Origin: Microvirga pudoricolor
GTDB taxonomy: Bacteria > Pseudomonadota > Alphaproteobacteria > Rhizobiales > Beijerinckiaceae
Direction of reading: 5' to 3'
DNA length: 64,000 nt
Assembly (NCBI RefSeq): GCF_016892705.1
Contig: NZ_JAFEMB010000003.1
Span: 62,001 to 126,000, forward strand
Part shown: piece by piece, positions 15,786 through 23,749 of the stretch
How positions within the stretch are numbered: position 1 is the first letter of the stretch
Layout: every line of letters starts with the position of its first letter
Translations under genes and position numbers: made by a program
The notes under the pieces: model-generated
Databases searched by the model: none
The model's input: only the letters and a program-made list of their open reading frames with translations
Told to the model about the DNA's origin: nothing

Positions 15786-17699
15786 TCAGGCCGCCTTCGC
15801 CCGCGCGGCCACGCGCTCCCAGGCATCGACGAGGCGCTGGAACCGGCCCGCCATGTCGGCGATGGCGGCTTCGTCCGTGATCTCGCCCTTGAGCCAGCGT
15901 CGCGCTGCGTCGTTGAAGATCGTGCGCCCGACCGCGAAGCCCTTGACCTGCGGCTCCTGGGCGGCGGCCGCGAAGGCGGCTTCGAGCTCCGCCTCCGGCG
16001 CCTCGAGCCCCAAGAGGACGATACCCCGGCAAAAGGGGTCGTTCGCCGTGATGACGCGGCCGATGGCGCGCCAGGCCGCGACGTCGCTCTGCGGTTCCAG
16101 CTTCCACCAATCGGGCTTGATGCCGAGATCGTACAGGCGCTGGAGGATCCCCGCCACCGTGTCGGTTTTCAAAGGCCCGTGCTTGCCGGCGATGATTTCC
16201 ACCAGGAGCTCGCGCCCGACGCGTTGCGCCGCATCGTAGAGGCGCAGCAATTCGCGCTCCTGTTGCTCCTTCAGCTCCGGAGGGTCGTCCGGATGGTAGA
16301 AGCACAGGCACTTGATGGTGTGTCCCACGGGCCATTCGATGAGCTGCGCGCCGAGCGAGCCGCCGTTCTCGAAATCGAGCGGGCGCGATCCCGGCAGCTC
16401 GACCGGACGGCCGATCCAGAACGGGTGATCGGCGGCGCGGAACAGCGCCTCGCGCCCATAGGTGCCGTCGATGAGCATGCCGAAGCCGGGGCGCCCGTCC
16501 GCCACCCGGGCGGCAGCCTGGACGGCCAGGACCTTGAAGTCCGGCACACGTTCGACGGGGGCGCCCACCTCCTTGGCCATCGCCTCCAACTGCATCCGGT
16601 GGTCGATGGCCAGCGCCATCAGGGTGTCGCTCGCAGGACGGCGCGTGGTGGCCCAGTGGATGTGGTTGATGTCCCGATCGAAACGCAGGGCCTTGTGGCG
16701 GCTTCCCGTCTTCAGGAAATATTGCAGCTCCGGGAAGGTCGGGATCTCCGGCGAACAGAGCAGGCGCGACACCGCGAAGGCCCCGCTGGCATTGGCATAG
16801 GCGCAGGCGGTCTCCAGGGGCTCGTCGCGCAGCCAGCCGCGCAGGAAGCCCGACATGAAGGCGTCGCCCGCGCCGAGCACGTTGTAGACCTCCACCGGGA
16901 AGCCCGGCCCCTTTACGCCCGCATCGAGCGAATCCGGGATCTCGCCCGGAAACACCACGCAGCCCATGGGGCCGCGCTTGCACACGATGGTGGCCTTCGA
17001 GATCGCCCGGATGGCGCGGATCGCCGTGAGGGTATCCTCCGAGCCGCCTGCGATGTGCAACTCCTCCTCGGTGCCCACGATGAGGTCGCAATCGGGCAGG
17101 ATGGGCTTGAGCAGTTCGGTGACGGTGTCGGACCGGACATAGCGGGACTCGCCCGCGCCGTGGCCGAGCAGGCCCCAGAGATTGGGCCGGTAATCCACGT
17201 CGAACACCACCCGGCGACCATGCGCCTTGGCGATGCGGATCGCCTTCTTCTGCGCGGCGGCCGTGTTCTCGCGGGAGAAGTGAGTGCCCGTGACCACGAC
17301 GGCGGCCGCGGAGGCCACGAAGCTCTCGTCGACATCGCCCTCGTCGAGGGCCATGTCGGCGCAGTTGTCGCGATAGAAGATCAACGGGAACGAGTCTTCG
17401 TCCCGCACGCCGAGGATCACGAGGGCGGTCAGGCGCGCCTCGTCGGTGACGATGCCCTGGGTCGAGACGCCCTCGCGTTCCATCTGCTCGCGGATGAAGC
17501 GGCCCATGGCCTCGTCGCCCACCCGGGTGATCACGCCGGATTTCAGCCCGAGCCGCGCGGTCCCGATGGCGATGTTGGAGGGGCATCCGCCCACCGCCTT
17601 GGAGAAGGACGCCATGTCTTCCAGCCGCCCGCCGACCTGCTGGCCATAAAGATCCACCGATGAGCGGCCGATGGTGATGACATCCAGGGTCGGCTTCAT
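15786..17699 (-). CDS. iolC: Fusion of 5-dehydro-2-deoxygluconokinase (IolC) with a DUF2090 aldolase-like domain
   Basis: A 637-residue two-domain protein. Residues about 1-330 are a PfkB-family kinase that phosphorylates 2-deoxy-5-keto-D-gluconate: GRSSVDLYGQQVGGRLEDM near the start, GGCPSNIAIGTARLG (sugar site) and LGAGDAFMSGFLRG with the catalytic GAGD near 280. Residues about 335-637 are DUF2090, beginning near HWATTRRPASDTLMALAIDHR, a class-I-aldolase-like barrel that in other bacteria replaces IolJ and cleaves the phosphorylated product. No separate iolJ is in the window, which fits. It is the first gene of the iolCDEB series, divergent from iolG, with an inositol-regulator site in the shared control region. 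Confidence 0.95.
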   Translation of the reverse strand: MKPTLDVITIGRSSVDLYGQQVGGRLEDMASFSKAVGGCPSNIAIGTARLGLKSGVITRVGDEAMGRFIREQMEREGVSTQGIVTDEARLTALVILGVRDEDSFPLIFYRDNCADMALDEGDVDESFVASAAAVVVTGTHFSRENTAAAQKKAIRIAKAHGRRVVFDVDYRPNLWGLLGHGAGESRYVRSDTVTELLKPILPDCDLIVGTEEELHIAGGSEDTLTAIRAIRAISKATIVCKRGPMGCVVFPGEIPDSLDAGVKGPGFPVEVYNVLGAGDAFMSGFLRGWLRDEPLETACAYANASGAFAVSRLLCSPEIPTFPELQYFLKTGSRHKALRFDRDINHIHWATTRRPASDTLMALAIDHRMQLEAMAKEVGAPVERVPDFKVLAVQAAARVADGRPGFGMLIDGTYGREALFRAADHPFWIGRPVELPGSRPLDFENGGSLGAQLIEWPVGHTIKCLCFYHPDDPPELKEQQERELLRLYDAAQRVGRELLVEIIAGKHGPLKTDTVAGILQRLYDLGIKPDWWKLEPQSDVAAWRAIGRVITANDPFCRGIVLLGLEAPEAELEAAFAAAAQEPQVKGFAVGRTIFNDAARRWLKGEITDEAAIADMAGRFQRLVDAWERVAARAKAA

Positions 17700-17761
17700 G
17701 TTATCCCTCCCGGCCGCGGGCGAGGCGGCATGTCAGGCCTTGTCGCGGCCCTTGCGGCTAT

Positions 17762-17805
17762 GGAACGTTTATTCTATTAGCACCTCGGGCCGGAACATCA
17801 ATTCC
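17762..17805. promoter_or_regulatory. IolR-type operators between iolC and iolG
   Basis: The 145-bp divergent space holds an exact GGAA-N6-TTCC at 17792-17805 (spacer CATCAA) and a near match GGAA-N6-TTCT at 17762-17775, 30 bp apart. GGAA-N6-TTCC is the motif reported for the RpiR-type IolR of rhizobial inositol regulons. The RpiR gene at 19427-20275 is the likely binder. Confidence 0.75.
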
Positions 17806-17844
17806 AAAATTGCCCTGAGCCGGCAAAACAGTTCGAGGGAAAGC

Positions 17845-18834
17845 ATGATCAGGATCGCAGTTCTCGGCGCGGGCCGCATCGGCCGCATTCACGGGCGTAA
17901 CGCCGCCAGCCATCCCGATGCGCGCCTCGTGGCCGTGGCCGACCCGCATGCGCCGGCAGCCGCGGAGCTGGCCGGCGCCACTGGCGCCGAGGTGGCATCC
18001 CTCGATGAGATCGTCGAGCGCCCCGACGTGGACGCTATCCTGATCTGCACGCCCACCACGACCCACGCGGACCTCATCGAGCGGGGCGCCAAGGCCGGCA
18101 AGGCGGTGTTCTGCGAGAAGCCCGTCGACCTGTCGAGCGCCCGCATCGAGGCCTGCCTCGCCACGGTCGAGAAGGCCCGCACGCCTCTCATGATCGGCTT
18201 CAACCGCCGCTTCGATCCGAACTTCGCAAGCCTTCGCCAGCGCCTCGCGGACGGCGAGGTGGGCGAGGTCGAGCTCGTCACGATCCTGTCCCGCGATCCA
18301 GGTCCCCCGCCCGTGAGCTACATCGCCACCTCGGGCGGGCTGTTCCGGGACATGATGATCCACGATCTCGACATGGCGCGTTTCCTGCTCCTGGGAGATG
18401 AACCCGTGGAGGTGCATGCGGTCGGGTCCGCGCTGGTGGATCCCGCTATCGGCCAGGCGGGTGATGTGGACACCGCCGCCGTGCTGCTGAAGACGGCGAA
18501 GGGCCGCATCGTGCAGATCTCCAATTCCCGCCGCGCCACCTACGGCTACGACCAGCGCGTGGAGGTGCATGGCTCCAAGGGCATGATCCGGGCCGGCAAC
18601 ATCCACCGCACCACCGTCGAGGTGGCGACCGCCTCCGGCATCGCGGCGGATCCGGTGCAGGATTTCTTCCTGGAGCGCTACGCGGAGGCCTACCGGCACG
18701 AGCTGGAATCGTTCCTCAACGCCGTGCGCGACGGCAAGACCTGCGAGCCCACGGGCCGCGACGGCCTGATGGCGCAGCGGCTGGCGGACGCCGCCACCGA
18801 GTCGGCCCAGAGCGGAAAGCCTGTGAGGGTTTAG
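17845..18834 (+). CDS. iolG: Inositol 2-dehydrogenase
   Basis: A 329-residue Gfo/Idh/MocA oxidoreductase that oxidises myo-inositol to scyllo-inosose with NAD. The Rossmann motif VLGAGRIGRIHGRN (residues 5-18), the catalytic-lysine motif CEKPVDLS (about 93-100) and MIHDLDMARFLL (His/Asp catalytic region, about 172-183) are present. The ATG at 17845, after GAGGGAAAGC, gives the family N-terminus MIRIAVLG; the longer upstream frame crosses the operator region. It is divergent from iolC and followed by a GNAT gene after a short hairpin. Confidence 0.95.
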   Translation: MIRIAVLGAGRIGRIHGRNAASHPDARLVAVADPHAPAAAELAGATGAEVASLDEIVERPDVDAILICTPTTTHADLIERGAKAGKAVFCEKPVDLSSARIEACLATVEKARTPLMIGFNRRFDPNFASLRQRLADGEVGEVELVTILSRDPGPPPVSYIATSGGLFRDMMIHDLDMARFLLLGDEPVEVHAVGSALVDPAIGQAGDVDTAAVLLKTAKGRIVQISNSRRATYGYDQRVEVHGSKGMIRAGNIHRTTVEVATASGIAADPVQDFFLERYAEAYRHELESFLNAVRDGKTCEPTGRDGLMAQRLADAATESAQSGKPVRV

Positions 18835-18842
18835 GACTACAG

Positions 18843-18866
18843 GGGCGCTGCGGCGCCCTTCTTCTT
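18843..18866 (+). terminator. Short hairpin with T-rich tail after iolG
   Basis: GGGCGC-TGCG-GCGCCC followed by TTCTTCTT. The stem is only six base pairs, so termination is likely partial; it lies between iolG and the GNAT gene. Confidence 0.4.
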
Positions 18867-18879
18867 GGTGAGAGGATTC

Positions 18880-19320
18880 ATGGCCATCCGCCCCGTCACC
18901 CCGGACGATTTCGACGCCTGGATGCCCCTGTGGCAGGGCTACCAGCGCTTCTACAAGGCTGAGATCCCCGACGCGGTGTCGCGCACGACCTGGAAGCGGA
19001 TGCTCGATCCCGCTGAGCCGATCTGGAGTGCGCTGGCCTGGAAGGACGGGCGGGCGCTCGGGATGGTGAACTACATCTTTCACCGTTCCACCTGGACGAC
19101 AGGCGATTATTGCTACCTGCAGGATTTGTTCGTGGACGATGCGGCGCGCGGAACCGGGTTCGGGCGCGCGCTCATCGAACACGTGTACGAGGCGGCTGAA
19201 CAGGCCGGCGCCGCGCGGGTCTATTGGCTGACTCACGGGACCAATGCCACCGCCATGGCGCTCTACGACCGGGTCGCCGACAAGAGCGGATTCATTCAAT
19301 ACCGGAAGATGCTGCCGTAG
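18880..19320 (+). CDS. GNAT family N-acetyltransferase
   Basis: A 146-residue acetyl-CoA-dependent acetyltransferase. The acetyl-CoA loop is in LQDLFVDDAARGTGFGRALIEHV (about residues 78-100; R/Q-x-x-G-x-G/A form as ARGTGFG), followed by YWLTHGTNATAMALYDRVADKSGFIQY typical of the family C-terminus. The ATG at 18880 is preceded by a good ribosome site (GAGAGGA); in-frame TTG and GTG codons further up are less likely. It lies between iolG and the RpiR regulator (convergent). The substrate is unknown, and placement in the inositol locus may be incidental. Confidence 0.85.
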   Translation: MAIRPVTPDDFDAWMPLWQGYQRFYKAEIPDAVSRTTWKRMLDPAEPIWSALAWKDGRALGMVNYIFHRSTWTTGDYCYLQDLFVDDAARGTGFGRALIEHVYEAAEQAGAARVYWLTHGTNATAMALYDRVADKSGFIQYRKMLP

Positions 19321-19426
19321 CGCGTCTCCCTCTCCCGTAAGGGCGATCAGGAAGCGGGCCTTGGTCGAGGCGCTTTTGTTTTCCTCTTTGAGGAGAGGAT
19401 GGACGCATGCGTCCCGACGCGATCCC

Positions 19427-20275
19427 CTACCTCTCCGCCCGCTTCTCGGCCGTGCCCACCGCCAGCGCCATCGCGAGCGCGAACGACGCCGACAGGGACC
19501 GGAACGCGCCGAAATCCGCTTCCGCGACCTCGAGCCAGACATCCGCGCTGGTCACGAGCGGCGAGAAAGCCGAGTCGGTGATCGCCACCACGGGGATGTT
19601 GCGACGGGCCGCAACGGCGGCGAGGTCCGCCGTCACGGGCGCGTAGGGCGTGAAGCTGATGGCCAGCACCGCGTCCCGGTCCGTTGCGGTGGCGAGCTGT
19701 TCAGGGCCGAGCTGGGCGATGTGATCGATCAGGATGGCGCGCACGCCGAGCTTGCCGAACGCGTAGGCGCAATAGGCCGCAATGGGAAAAACCCGCCGGG
19801 CGCCGAGCAGGTAGACCGTGTCCGCCTTGGCCAGCGTCTCGATGGCCCGGGAGAGTTCCTCCAGGCTGACGGAATCCCGCATCCTCTCCAAGGAGACGAC
19901 GGCTGCGCCCGCGAAGCCCTCCAGGAGAGAGGCCGCGTGCAGGTGATGGCCTTCCGTCTCGCGCAAGGTTTGAAGCCGCTCGCGGTAGTCGGGAAAGCGC
20001 TCGCGCAGGCGGTCGCGAAAAATCTGCTGGAGGTGCGAGAAGCCCTCGTAGCCGAGGCTCTTGGCGAAGCGGATCAAGGTCGAGGGTTGCACGCCCGCAT
20101 GCTCGGCGATCCCCGCCACGGTGCCAAAGGCGACCTCCTCCGGGTGCTGCATGGCAAAGGAGGCGAGCTGCTTGAGACGCTTGGGCATGGTGTCCCGGCG
20201 GCTGGACAGGAGAGCCCGAAGGCTCTCGTAATCCTGCGGCGCTGCCCCCGGCATCGTCTCCGCCTGCTCCTCCAT
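19427..20275 (-). CDS. iolR: MurR/RpiR family regulator, probable inositol regulator IolR
   Basis: A 282-residue regulator with an N-terminal helix-turn-helix of the RpiR type (about residues 1-80; FGTVAGIAEHAGVQPSTLIRFAKSLGYEGFSHLQQIFRDRLR) and a C-terminal SIS sugar-phosphate-binding domain (about 125-260; VYLLGARRVFPIAAYCAYAFGKLG and DAVLAISFTPYAPVTADL). In rhizobia such proteins repress inositol genes and respond to a phosphorylated intermediate such as the IolC product. It is divergent from the inositol ABC operon, and the space between carries a GGAA-N6-TTCC site. Symbol given from context. Confidence 0.88.
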   Translation of the reverse strand: MEEQAETMPGAAPQDYESLRALLSSRRDTMPKRLKQLASFAMQHPEEVAFGTVAGIAEHAGVQPSTLIRFAKSLGYEGFSHLQQIFRDRLRERFPDYRERLQTLRETEGHHLHAASLLEGFAGAAVVSLERMRDSVSLEELSRAIETLAKADTVYLLGARRVFPIAAYCAYAFGKLGVRAILIDHIAQLGPEQLATATDRDAVLAISFTPYAPVTADLAAVAARRNIPVVAITDSAFSPLVTSADVWLEVAEADFGAFRSLSASFALAMALAVGTAEKRAER

Positions 20276-20347
20276 CCGTCCTGTCCCGCTCCGCGTGATG
20301 CCCTACCTTAGGCTTAGGTGGGGGAGCTTGACACCGTTTCGACATAA

Positions 20348-20365
20348 ATGGAATAAAAATTCCAT
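20348..20365. promoter_or_regulatory. IolR-type operator upstream of the inositol ABC operon
   Basis: An exact GGAA-N6-TTCC (20350-20363, spacer TAAAAA) extends to a six-base-arm palindrome ATGGAA-N6-TTCCAT. It is in the AT-rich part of the divergent iolR/ABC control region and matches the site between iolC and iolG. Confidence 0.78.
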
Positions 20366-20481
20366 AAGAAGAAATAATAATCCTGTTCATTCCATTCCGG
20401 AGGGGCGGAGAGCGGAGGAAAGCCAAAGCGGTCGCGGCCTTTCGGCCAAGGACCGGCCTACGCCCTCCGCGGAGAACATGA

Positions 20482-20513
20482 CCGAGGCCGCGCGGGACAA
20501 CCCGCGGCCTCGG
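20482..20513 (+). other. GC-rich leader hairpin of the binding-protein gene
   Basis: CCGAGGCCGC (20482-20491) pairs with GCGGCCTCGG (20504-20513), with an inner GGG/CCC pair around an ACAA loop and a two-base bulge. It ends 38 nt before the start codon. It could stabilise the 5' end of the mRNA; no T run follows, so it is not a simple terminator. Confidence 0.5.
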
Positions 20514-20551
20514 CCCGGCGCACGCTGAGGCAGCTTCACAGGGAGGACAAC

Positions 20552-21493
20552 ATGAAAGCATTCGTAGCAGGCTTGGCGACGGCGGCGGCACTGACGCTGG
20601 CGGCCATCGCTCCGGCCTCCGCCCAGCAGGGCGGGCGCATCATCGTGGTCAGCCACGGGCAGGCCAACGACCCGTTCTGGTCCGTGGTCAAGAACGGCGT
20701 CGCGGCGGCCGGAAAGGACATGAACGTCCAGGTCGATTACCGGGCGCCCGAAACCTTCGACATGGTGGCGATGGCCCAGCTCATCGACGCAGCCGTCAAC
20801 CAGAAGCCCGCGGGCCTCATCGTGTCGATCCCGGATTCCTCGGCGCTGGGTCCCTCGATCCAGAAGGCCGTGGCGGCCGGTATTCCGGTCATCTCCATGA
20901 ATTCGGGCTCGGACGTGTCCAAGAAGCTCGGCGCCCTGCTCCATGTGGGCCAGGACGAGGTCGAGGCCGGGCGCATCGCCGGCGCGCGGCTCAAGGAAAT
21001 GGGCGGCAAGGTCGGCATCTGCGTCAACCAGGAGGTCGGCAACGTCTCCCTCGACCTGCGCTGCAAGGGCTTCACGGAAGGCTTCGGCGGCAAGGTGACG
21101 GTGCTGCCGGTCTCCAACGATCCCACCGACATCCGCGCCAAGGTCAAGGCGGCTCTCTCGGCTGACGGAACGGTCGATACAGTTCTGGCGCTCGGCGCCG
21201 GTACGGCGGGCGAGCCCTCCGTGGCGGCCGTGAAGGACGTCGGCAAGACGGGCGCGGTGCGGGTCGCGACCTTCGACCTCTCCGCAGGCTTCCTGAAGGC
21301 CGTGGCGGCGGGCGAGGCCACCTTCGCCATCGACCAGCAGCAATACCTGCAAGGCTACCTGCCGGTGACCTTCCTGGCCCTCAACGCCAAGTACGGCCTG
21401 GTGCCCGGCGGCAACGTCCCGTCCGGCCCGAACCTGATCACCAAGGAGAAGGCCGCCCAGGTGGTCGACCTGTCGGCGCAGGGCATCCGCTGA
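20552..21493 (+). CDS. Sugar ABC transporter substrate-binding protein (inositol type)
   Basis: A 313-residue periplasmic binding protein of the type-1 (ribose/inositol) fold. Residues 1-24 are a signal peptide ending APASA. The mature protein has IIVVSHGQANDPFWSVVKNGVAAAGKDM (about 29-56), the PAGLIVSIPDSSALGPSIQKAVAAGIPVISMNSG hinge strand and DQQQYLQGYLPV near 268, all standard. It has a strong ribosome site (GGGAGGAC). Being the first gene of an operon between an IolR site and permease/ATPase genes, in an inositol locus, it most likely binds myo-inositol (IbpA-like), although the ligand is inferred. Confidence 0.92.
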   Translation: MKAFVAGLATAAALTLAAIAPASAQQGGRIIVVSHGQANDPFWSVVKNGVAAAGKDMNVQVDYRAPETFDMVAMAQLIDAAVNQKPAGLIVSIPDSSALGPSIQKAVAAGIPVISMNSGSDVSKKLGALLHVGQDEVEAGRIAGARLKEMGGKVGICVNQEVGNVSLDLRCKGFTEGFGGKVTVLPVSNDPTDIRAKVKAALSADGTVDTVLALGAGTAGEPSVAAVKDVGKTGAVRVATFDLSAGFLKAVAAGEATFAIDQQQYLQGYLPVTFLALNAKYGLVPGGNVPSGPNLITKEKAAQVVDLSAQGIR

Positions 21494-21502
21494 CGATTCT
21501 TG

Positions 21503-21533
21503 AGGCCCGCGTCCGGGCGACGCGGGCCTTTTT
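21503..21533 (+). terminator. Intrinsic terminator between binding protein and permease
   Basis: A perfect 10-bp stem AGGCCCGCGT / ACGCGGGCCT with a 7-base loop, followed by five T residues. It lies 10 nt after the binding-protein stop and 33 nt before the permease start. Partial termination here would give more binding protein than membrane components. Confidence 0.85.
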
Positions 21534-21565
21534 CATTCAGATCGGTCCGAACAGGGGAGGGGTCC

Positions 21566-22705
21566 ATGGTCACCGCCAGTCAGCCCGCCGCCGCATCGCC
21601 CGCCAATACTGTCAAAGCCCTTCAGGATGAGCGCCTGAAGGAAGTCTCTCTCATCACGAAAATCATGCGCCGCCCCGAGCTCGGCGCCATGGCGGGCCTC
21701 GTGCTCGTGACGATCTTCTTCCTGTCCACCGCCGACGCCTCGATGTTCTCGCTGGCGGGGCTCATGAACATCCTGTCCCCCGCCTCCCAGCTCGGCATCC
21801 TGGCCATCGCGGCGGCGCTCCTGATGATCGGGGGCGAGTTCGATCTCTCCATCGGCTCCATGGTGGCCTTCGCGGGCCTGATCTTCGGCGGCTTCCTCGT
21901 GCTGTCGGGCTGGCCGCTGCTCTTAGCTATCACCGCCACCTTCGCGGTGGCGGCGCTTCTCGGCGGACTCAACGGGCAGCTCGTCATCCGCACCCGGCTG
22001 CCGTCCTTCATCGTGACGCTGGCGTTCCTGTTCATCCTGCGCGGCCTCTCGCTCGTGGGCCTCAAATGGGCCACTGGCGGCTCGACCCAGCTGCGCGGTG
22101 TGGGTGAGCGGGCGGGCGACGGCATCGTGCGGGAAATCTTCTCCGGCAACGCCCTGGAAGGCCTGTTCTCGTGGCTGGCGGCCAACAACATCATCGCCAA
22201 GTTTCCCAACGGCACGCCCACCGTCACGGGCGTGCCGGTTTCGATCCTGTGGTTCATCGGGCTGGCGCTCCTCGCCACCTGGGTGCTCCTGCGCACCCGC
22301 GCCGGAAACTGGATCTTTGCGGCGGGCGGCGACGCCAACGCGGCCCGTAATTCCGGCGTGCCGGTGGACCGGGTGAAGACAGTGCTGTTCATGCTCACCG
22401 CCTGCGCGGCGGCGCTCGTCGCCATCCTGACGGTGATCGACGCGGGCTCGACGGACGCGCGGCGCGGCTTCCAGAAGGAGTTCGAGGCCATCATCGCGGC
22501 GGTGATCGGCGGCTGCCTGCTCACCGGCGGCTACGGCTCGGCCATCGGGGCGTTTTTTGGGGCCATCATCTTCGGCATGGTGTCGATCGGGCTCACCTAC
22601 ACGCGCTTCGATTCCGATTGGTTCCAGGTCTTCCTCGGCGGCATGCTGCTGCTGGCGGTGCTGTTCAACAACTTCATCCGCAAGAAGGTCACGGGAGAAC
22701 GGTGA
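21566..22705 (+). CDS. Sugar ABC transporter permease (inositol type)
   Basis: A 379-residue membrane protein of the branched-chain/ribose permease family (BPD_transp_2), with about ten hydrophobic segments. Family marks: [24 protein letters not shown] (about residues 88-111), [21 protein letters not shown] (about 145-165) and [20 protein letters not shown] (about 252-271, cytoplasmic coupling region). The ATG at 21566 follows GGGGAGGGGTCC; the frame is open further up but overlaps the terminator. Its stop overlaps the ATPase start (TGATG). It probably forms the channel for myo-inositol. Confidence 0.92.
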   Translation: MVTASQPAAASPANTVKALQDERLKEVSLITKIMRRPELGAMAGLVLVTIFFLSTADASMFSLAGLMNILSPASQLGILAIAAALLMIGGEFDLSIGSMVAFAGLIFGGFLVLSGWPLLLAITATFAVAALLGGLNGQLVIRTRLPSFIVTLAFLFILRGLSLVGLKWATGGSTQLRGVGERAGDGIVREIFSGNALEGLFSWLAANNIIAKFPNGTPTVTGVPVSILWFIGLALLATWVLLRTRAGNWIFAAGGDANAARNSGVPVDRVKTVLFMLTACAAALVAILTVIDAGSTDARRGFQKEFEAIIAAVIGGCLLTGGYGSAIGAFFGAIIFGMVSIGLTYTRFDSDWFQVFLGGMLLLAVLFNNFIRKKVTGER

Positions 22706-23487
22706 TGGCAGATTCTCCGCTCATCGAGATCCGCAATCTCGTCAAGCATTTCGGCTCCGTCATCGCGCTGTCGGGCGTGTCCATGTCGGTGGGCCGGGGC
22801 GAGGTGCTCTGCCTGCTGGGCGACAACGGCGCGGGAAAGTCCACGCTCATCAAGACTCTGTCGGGCGTTCACAAGCCCACCAGCGGCGAGTATCTCGTGG
22901 AAGGGCGGTCCGTCGCCTTCGCGAGTCCGCGCGATGCCCTCGATGCGGGCATCGCCACGGTCTACCAGGACCTCGCGATGATCCCGCTCATGTCGGTGAC
23001 CCGCAACTTCTTCATGGGCCGCGAGCCCGTGAAGGGCGTCTGGCCCTTCCGCTACGTGGATTTCGACCATTGCGATACGGTGACCCGCGAGGAGATGCAC
23101 CGGATCGGCATCGACGTGCGCGACCCGCACCAGGCGGTCGGCACGCTTTCGGGCGGCGAGCGCCAATGCGTGGCCATCGCGCGAGCGGTCTATTTCGGCG
23201 CCAAGGTGCTGATCCTCGACGAGCCCACCTCGGCGCTCGGCGTGGCGCAGACCTCCATGGTGCTGAAATACATCCATCAGGTGCGGAGCAAAGGCCTCGG
23301 CGTCATCTTCATCACCCACAACGTTCGCCACGCCTACGCGGTGGGCGACCGCTTCACCGTGCTCAACCGGGGCAAGACGCTGGGCACCCACGCCAAGTCC
23401 GAGATCAAGATCGACGAGCTGCAGAACCTGATGGCGGGCGGCAAGGAGCTGCAGGCGGTGTCGGAAGAGCTGGGCGGGATGGTGTAG
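22705..23487 (+). CDS. Sugar ABC transporter ATP-binding protein (inositol type)
   Basis: A 260-residue ABC ATPase with one nucleotide-binding domain. Walker [10 protein letters not shown] (about residues 39-47), signature [15 protein letters not shown] (about 149-163) and Walker [13 protein letters not shown] (about 168-179) are intact. Sugar transporters of this class often have a double ATPase of about 500 residues; the single-domain form here matches the FrcA/IatA-like group. It is translationally coupled to the permease through a one-base overlap. The product should form a homodimer on the permease pair. Confidence 0.92.
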   Translation: MADSPLIEIRNLVKHFGSVIALSGVSMSVGRGEVLCLLGDNGAGKSTLIKTLSGVHKPTSGEYLVEGRSVAFASPRDALDAGIATVYQDLAMIPLMSVTRNFFMGREPVKGVWPFRYVDFDHCDTVTREEMHRIGIDVRDPHQAVGTLSGGERQCVAIARAVYFGAKVLILDEPTSALGVAQTSMVLKYIHQVRSKGLGVIFITHNVRHAYAVGDRFTVLNRGKTLGTHAKSEIKIDELQNLMAGGKELQAVSEELGGMV

Positions 23488-23522
23488 GTCTCTTTCGGGG
23501 ATCCGCGTCCCTCGTCGCGCAG

Positions 23523-23710
23523 CCTCATCCTGAGGGAATGGCGGAGCCATGGTCTCGAAGCCTCATCCTGAGGGCCCGCGCAGCGGGCGTCTCGAAGGAT
23601 GATCCAGCGAAGTGTTTCCAGTGCCGTCTGGAGCCCTCCTTCGAGACGGCCTACCGGCCTCCTCAGGATGAGGTCTTCGAGATGCCGCTCAAGCGGCTCC
23701 TCAGCATGAG
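23523..23710. repeat. Nested composite palindromic repeat, copy B
   Basis: An inner full copy (23561-23673) is inserted between the left arm (23523-23560, CCTCATCCTGAGG...GGTCTCGAAG) and right arm (23674-23710, TCTTCGAGA...CTCCTCAGCATGAG) of an outer copy. The rest of this 262-bp gap between the ATPase and the MocA-type gene holds only the ribosome site (AAGGGGCG). Confidence 0.8.
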
Positions 23711-23749
23711 AGCCGAAGAAGACTTTCACCGATCAAGAAGGGGCGCCGC

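Noticed and set aside
14068-17663. Plus-strand open frames of 570 and 656 codons
   Set aside because: Antisense to iolD and iolC, which are unambiguous. Long open antisense frames arise because stop codons are rare in the mirrored GC-rich third positions.
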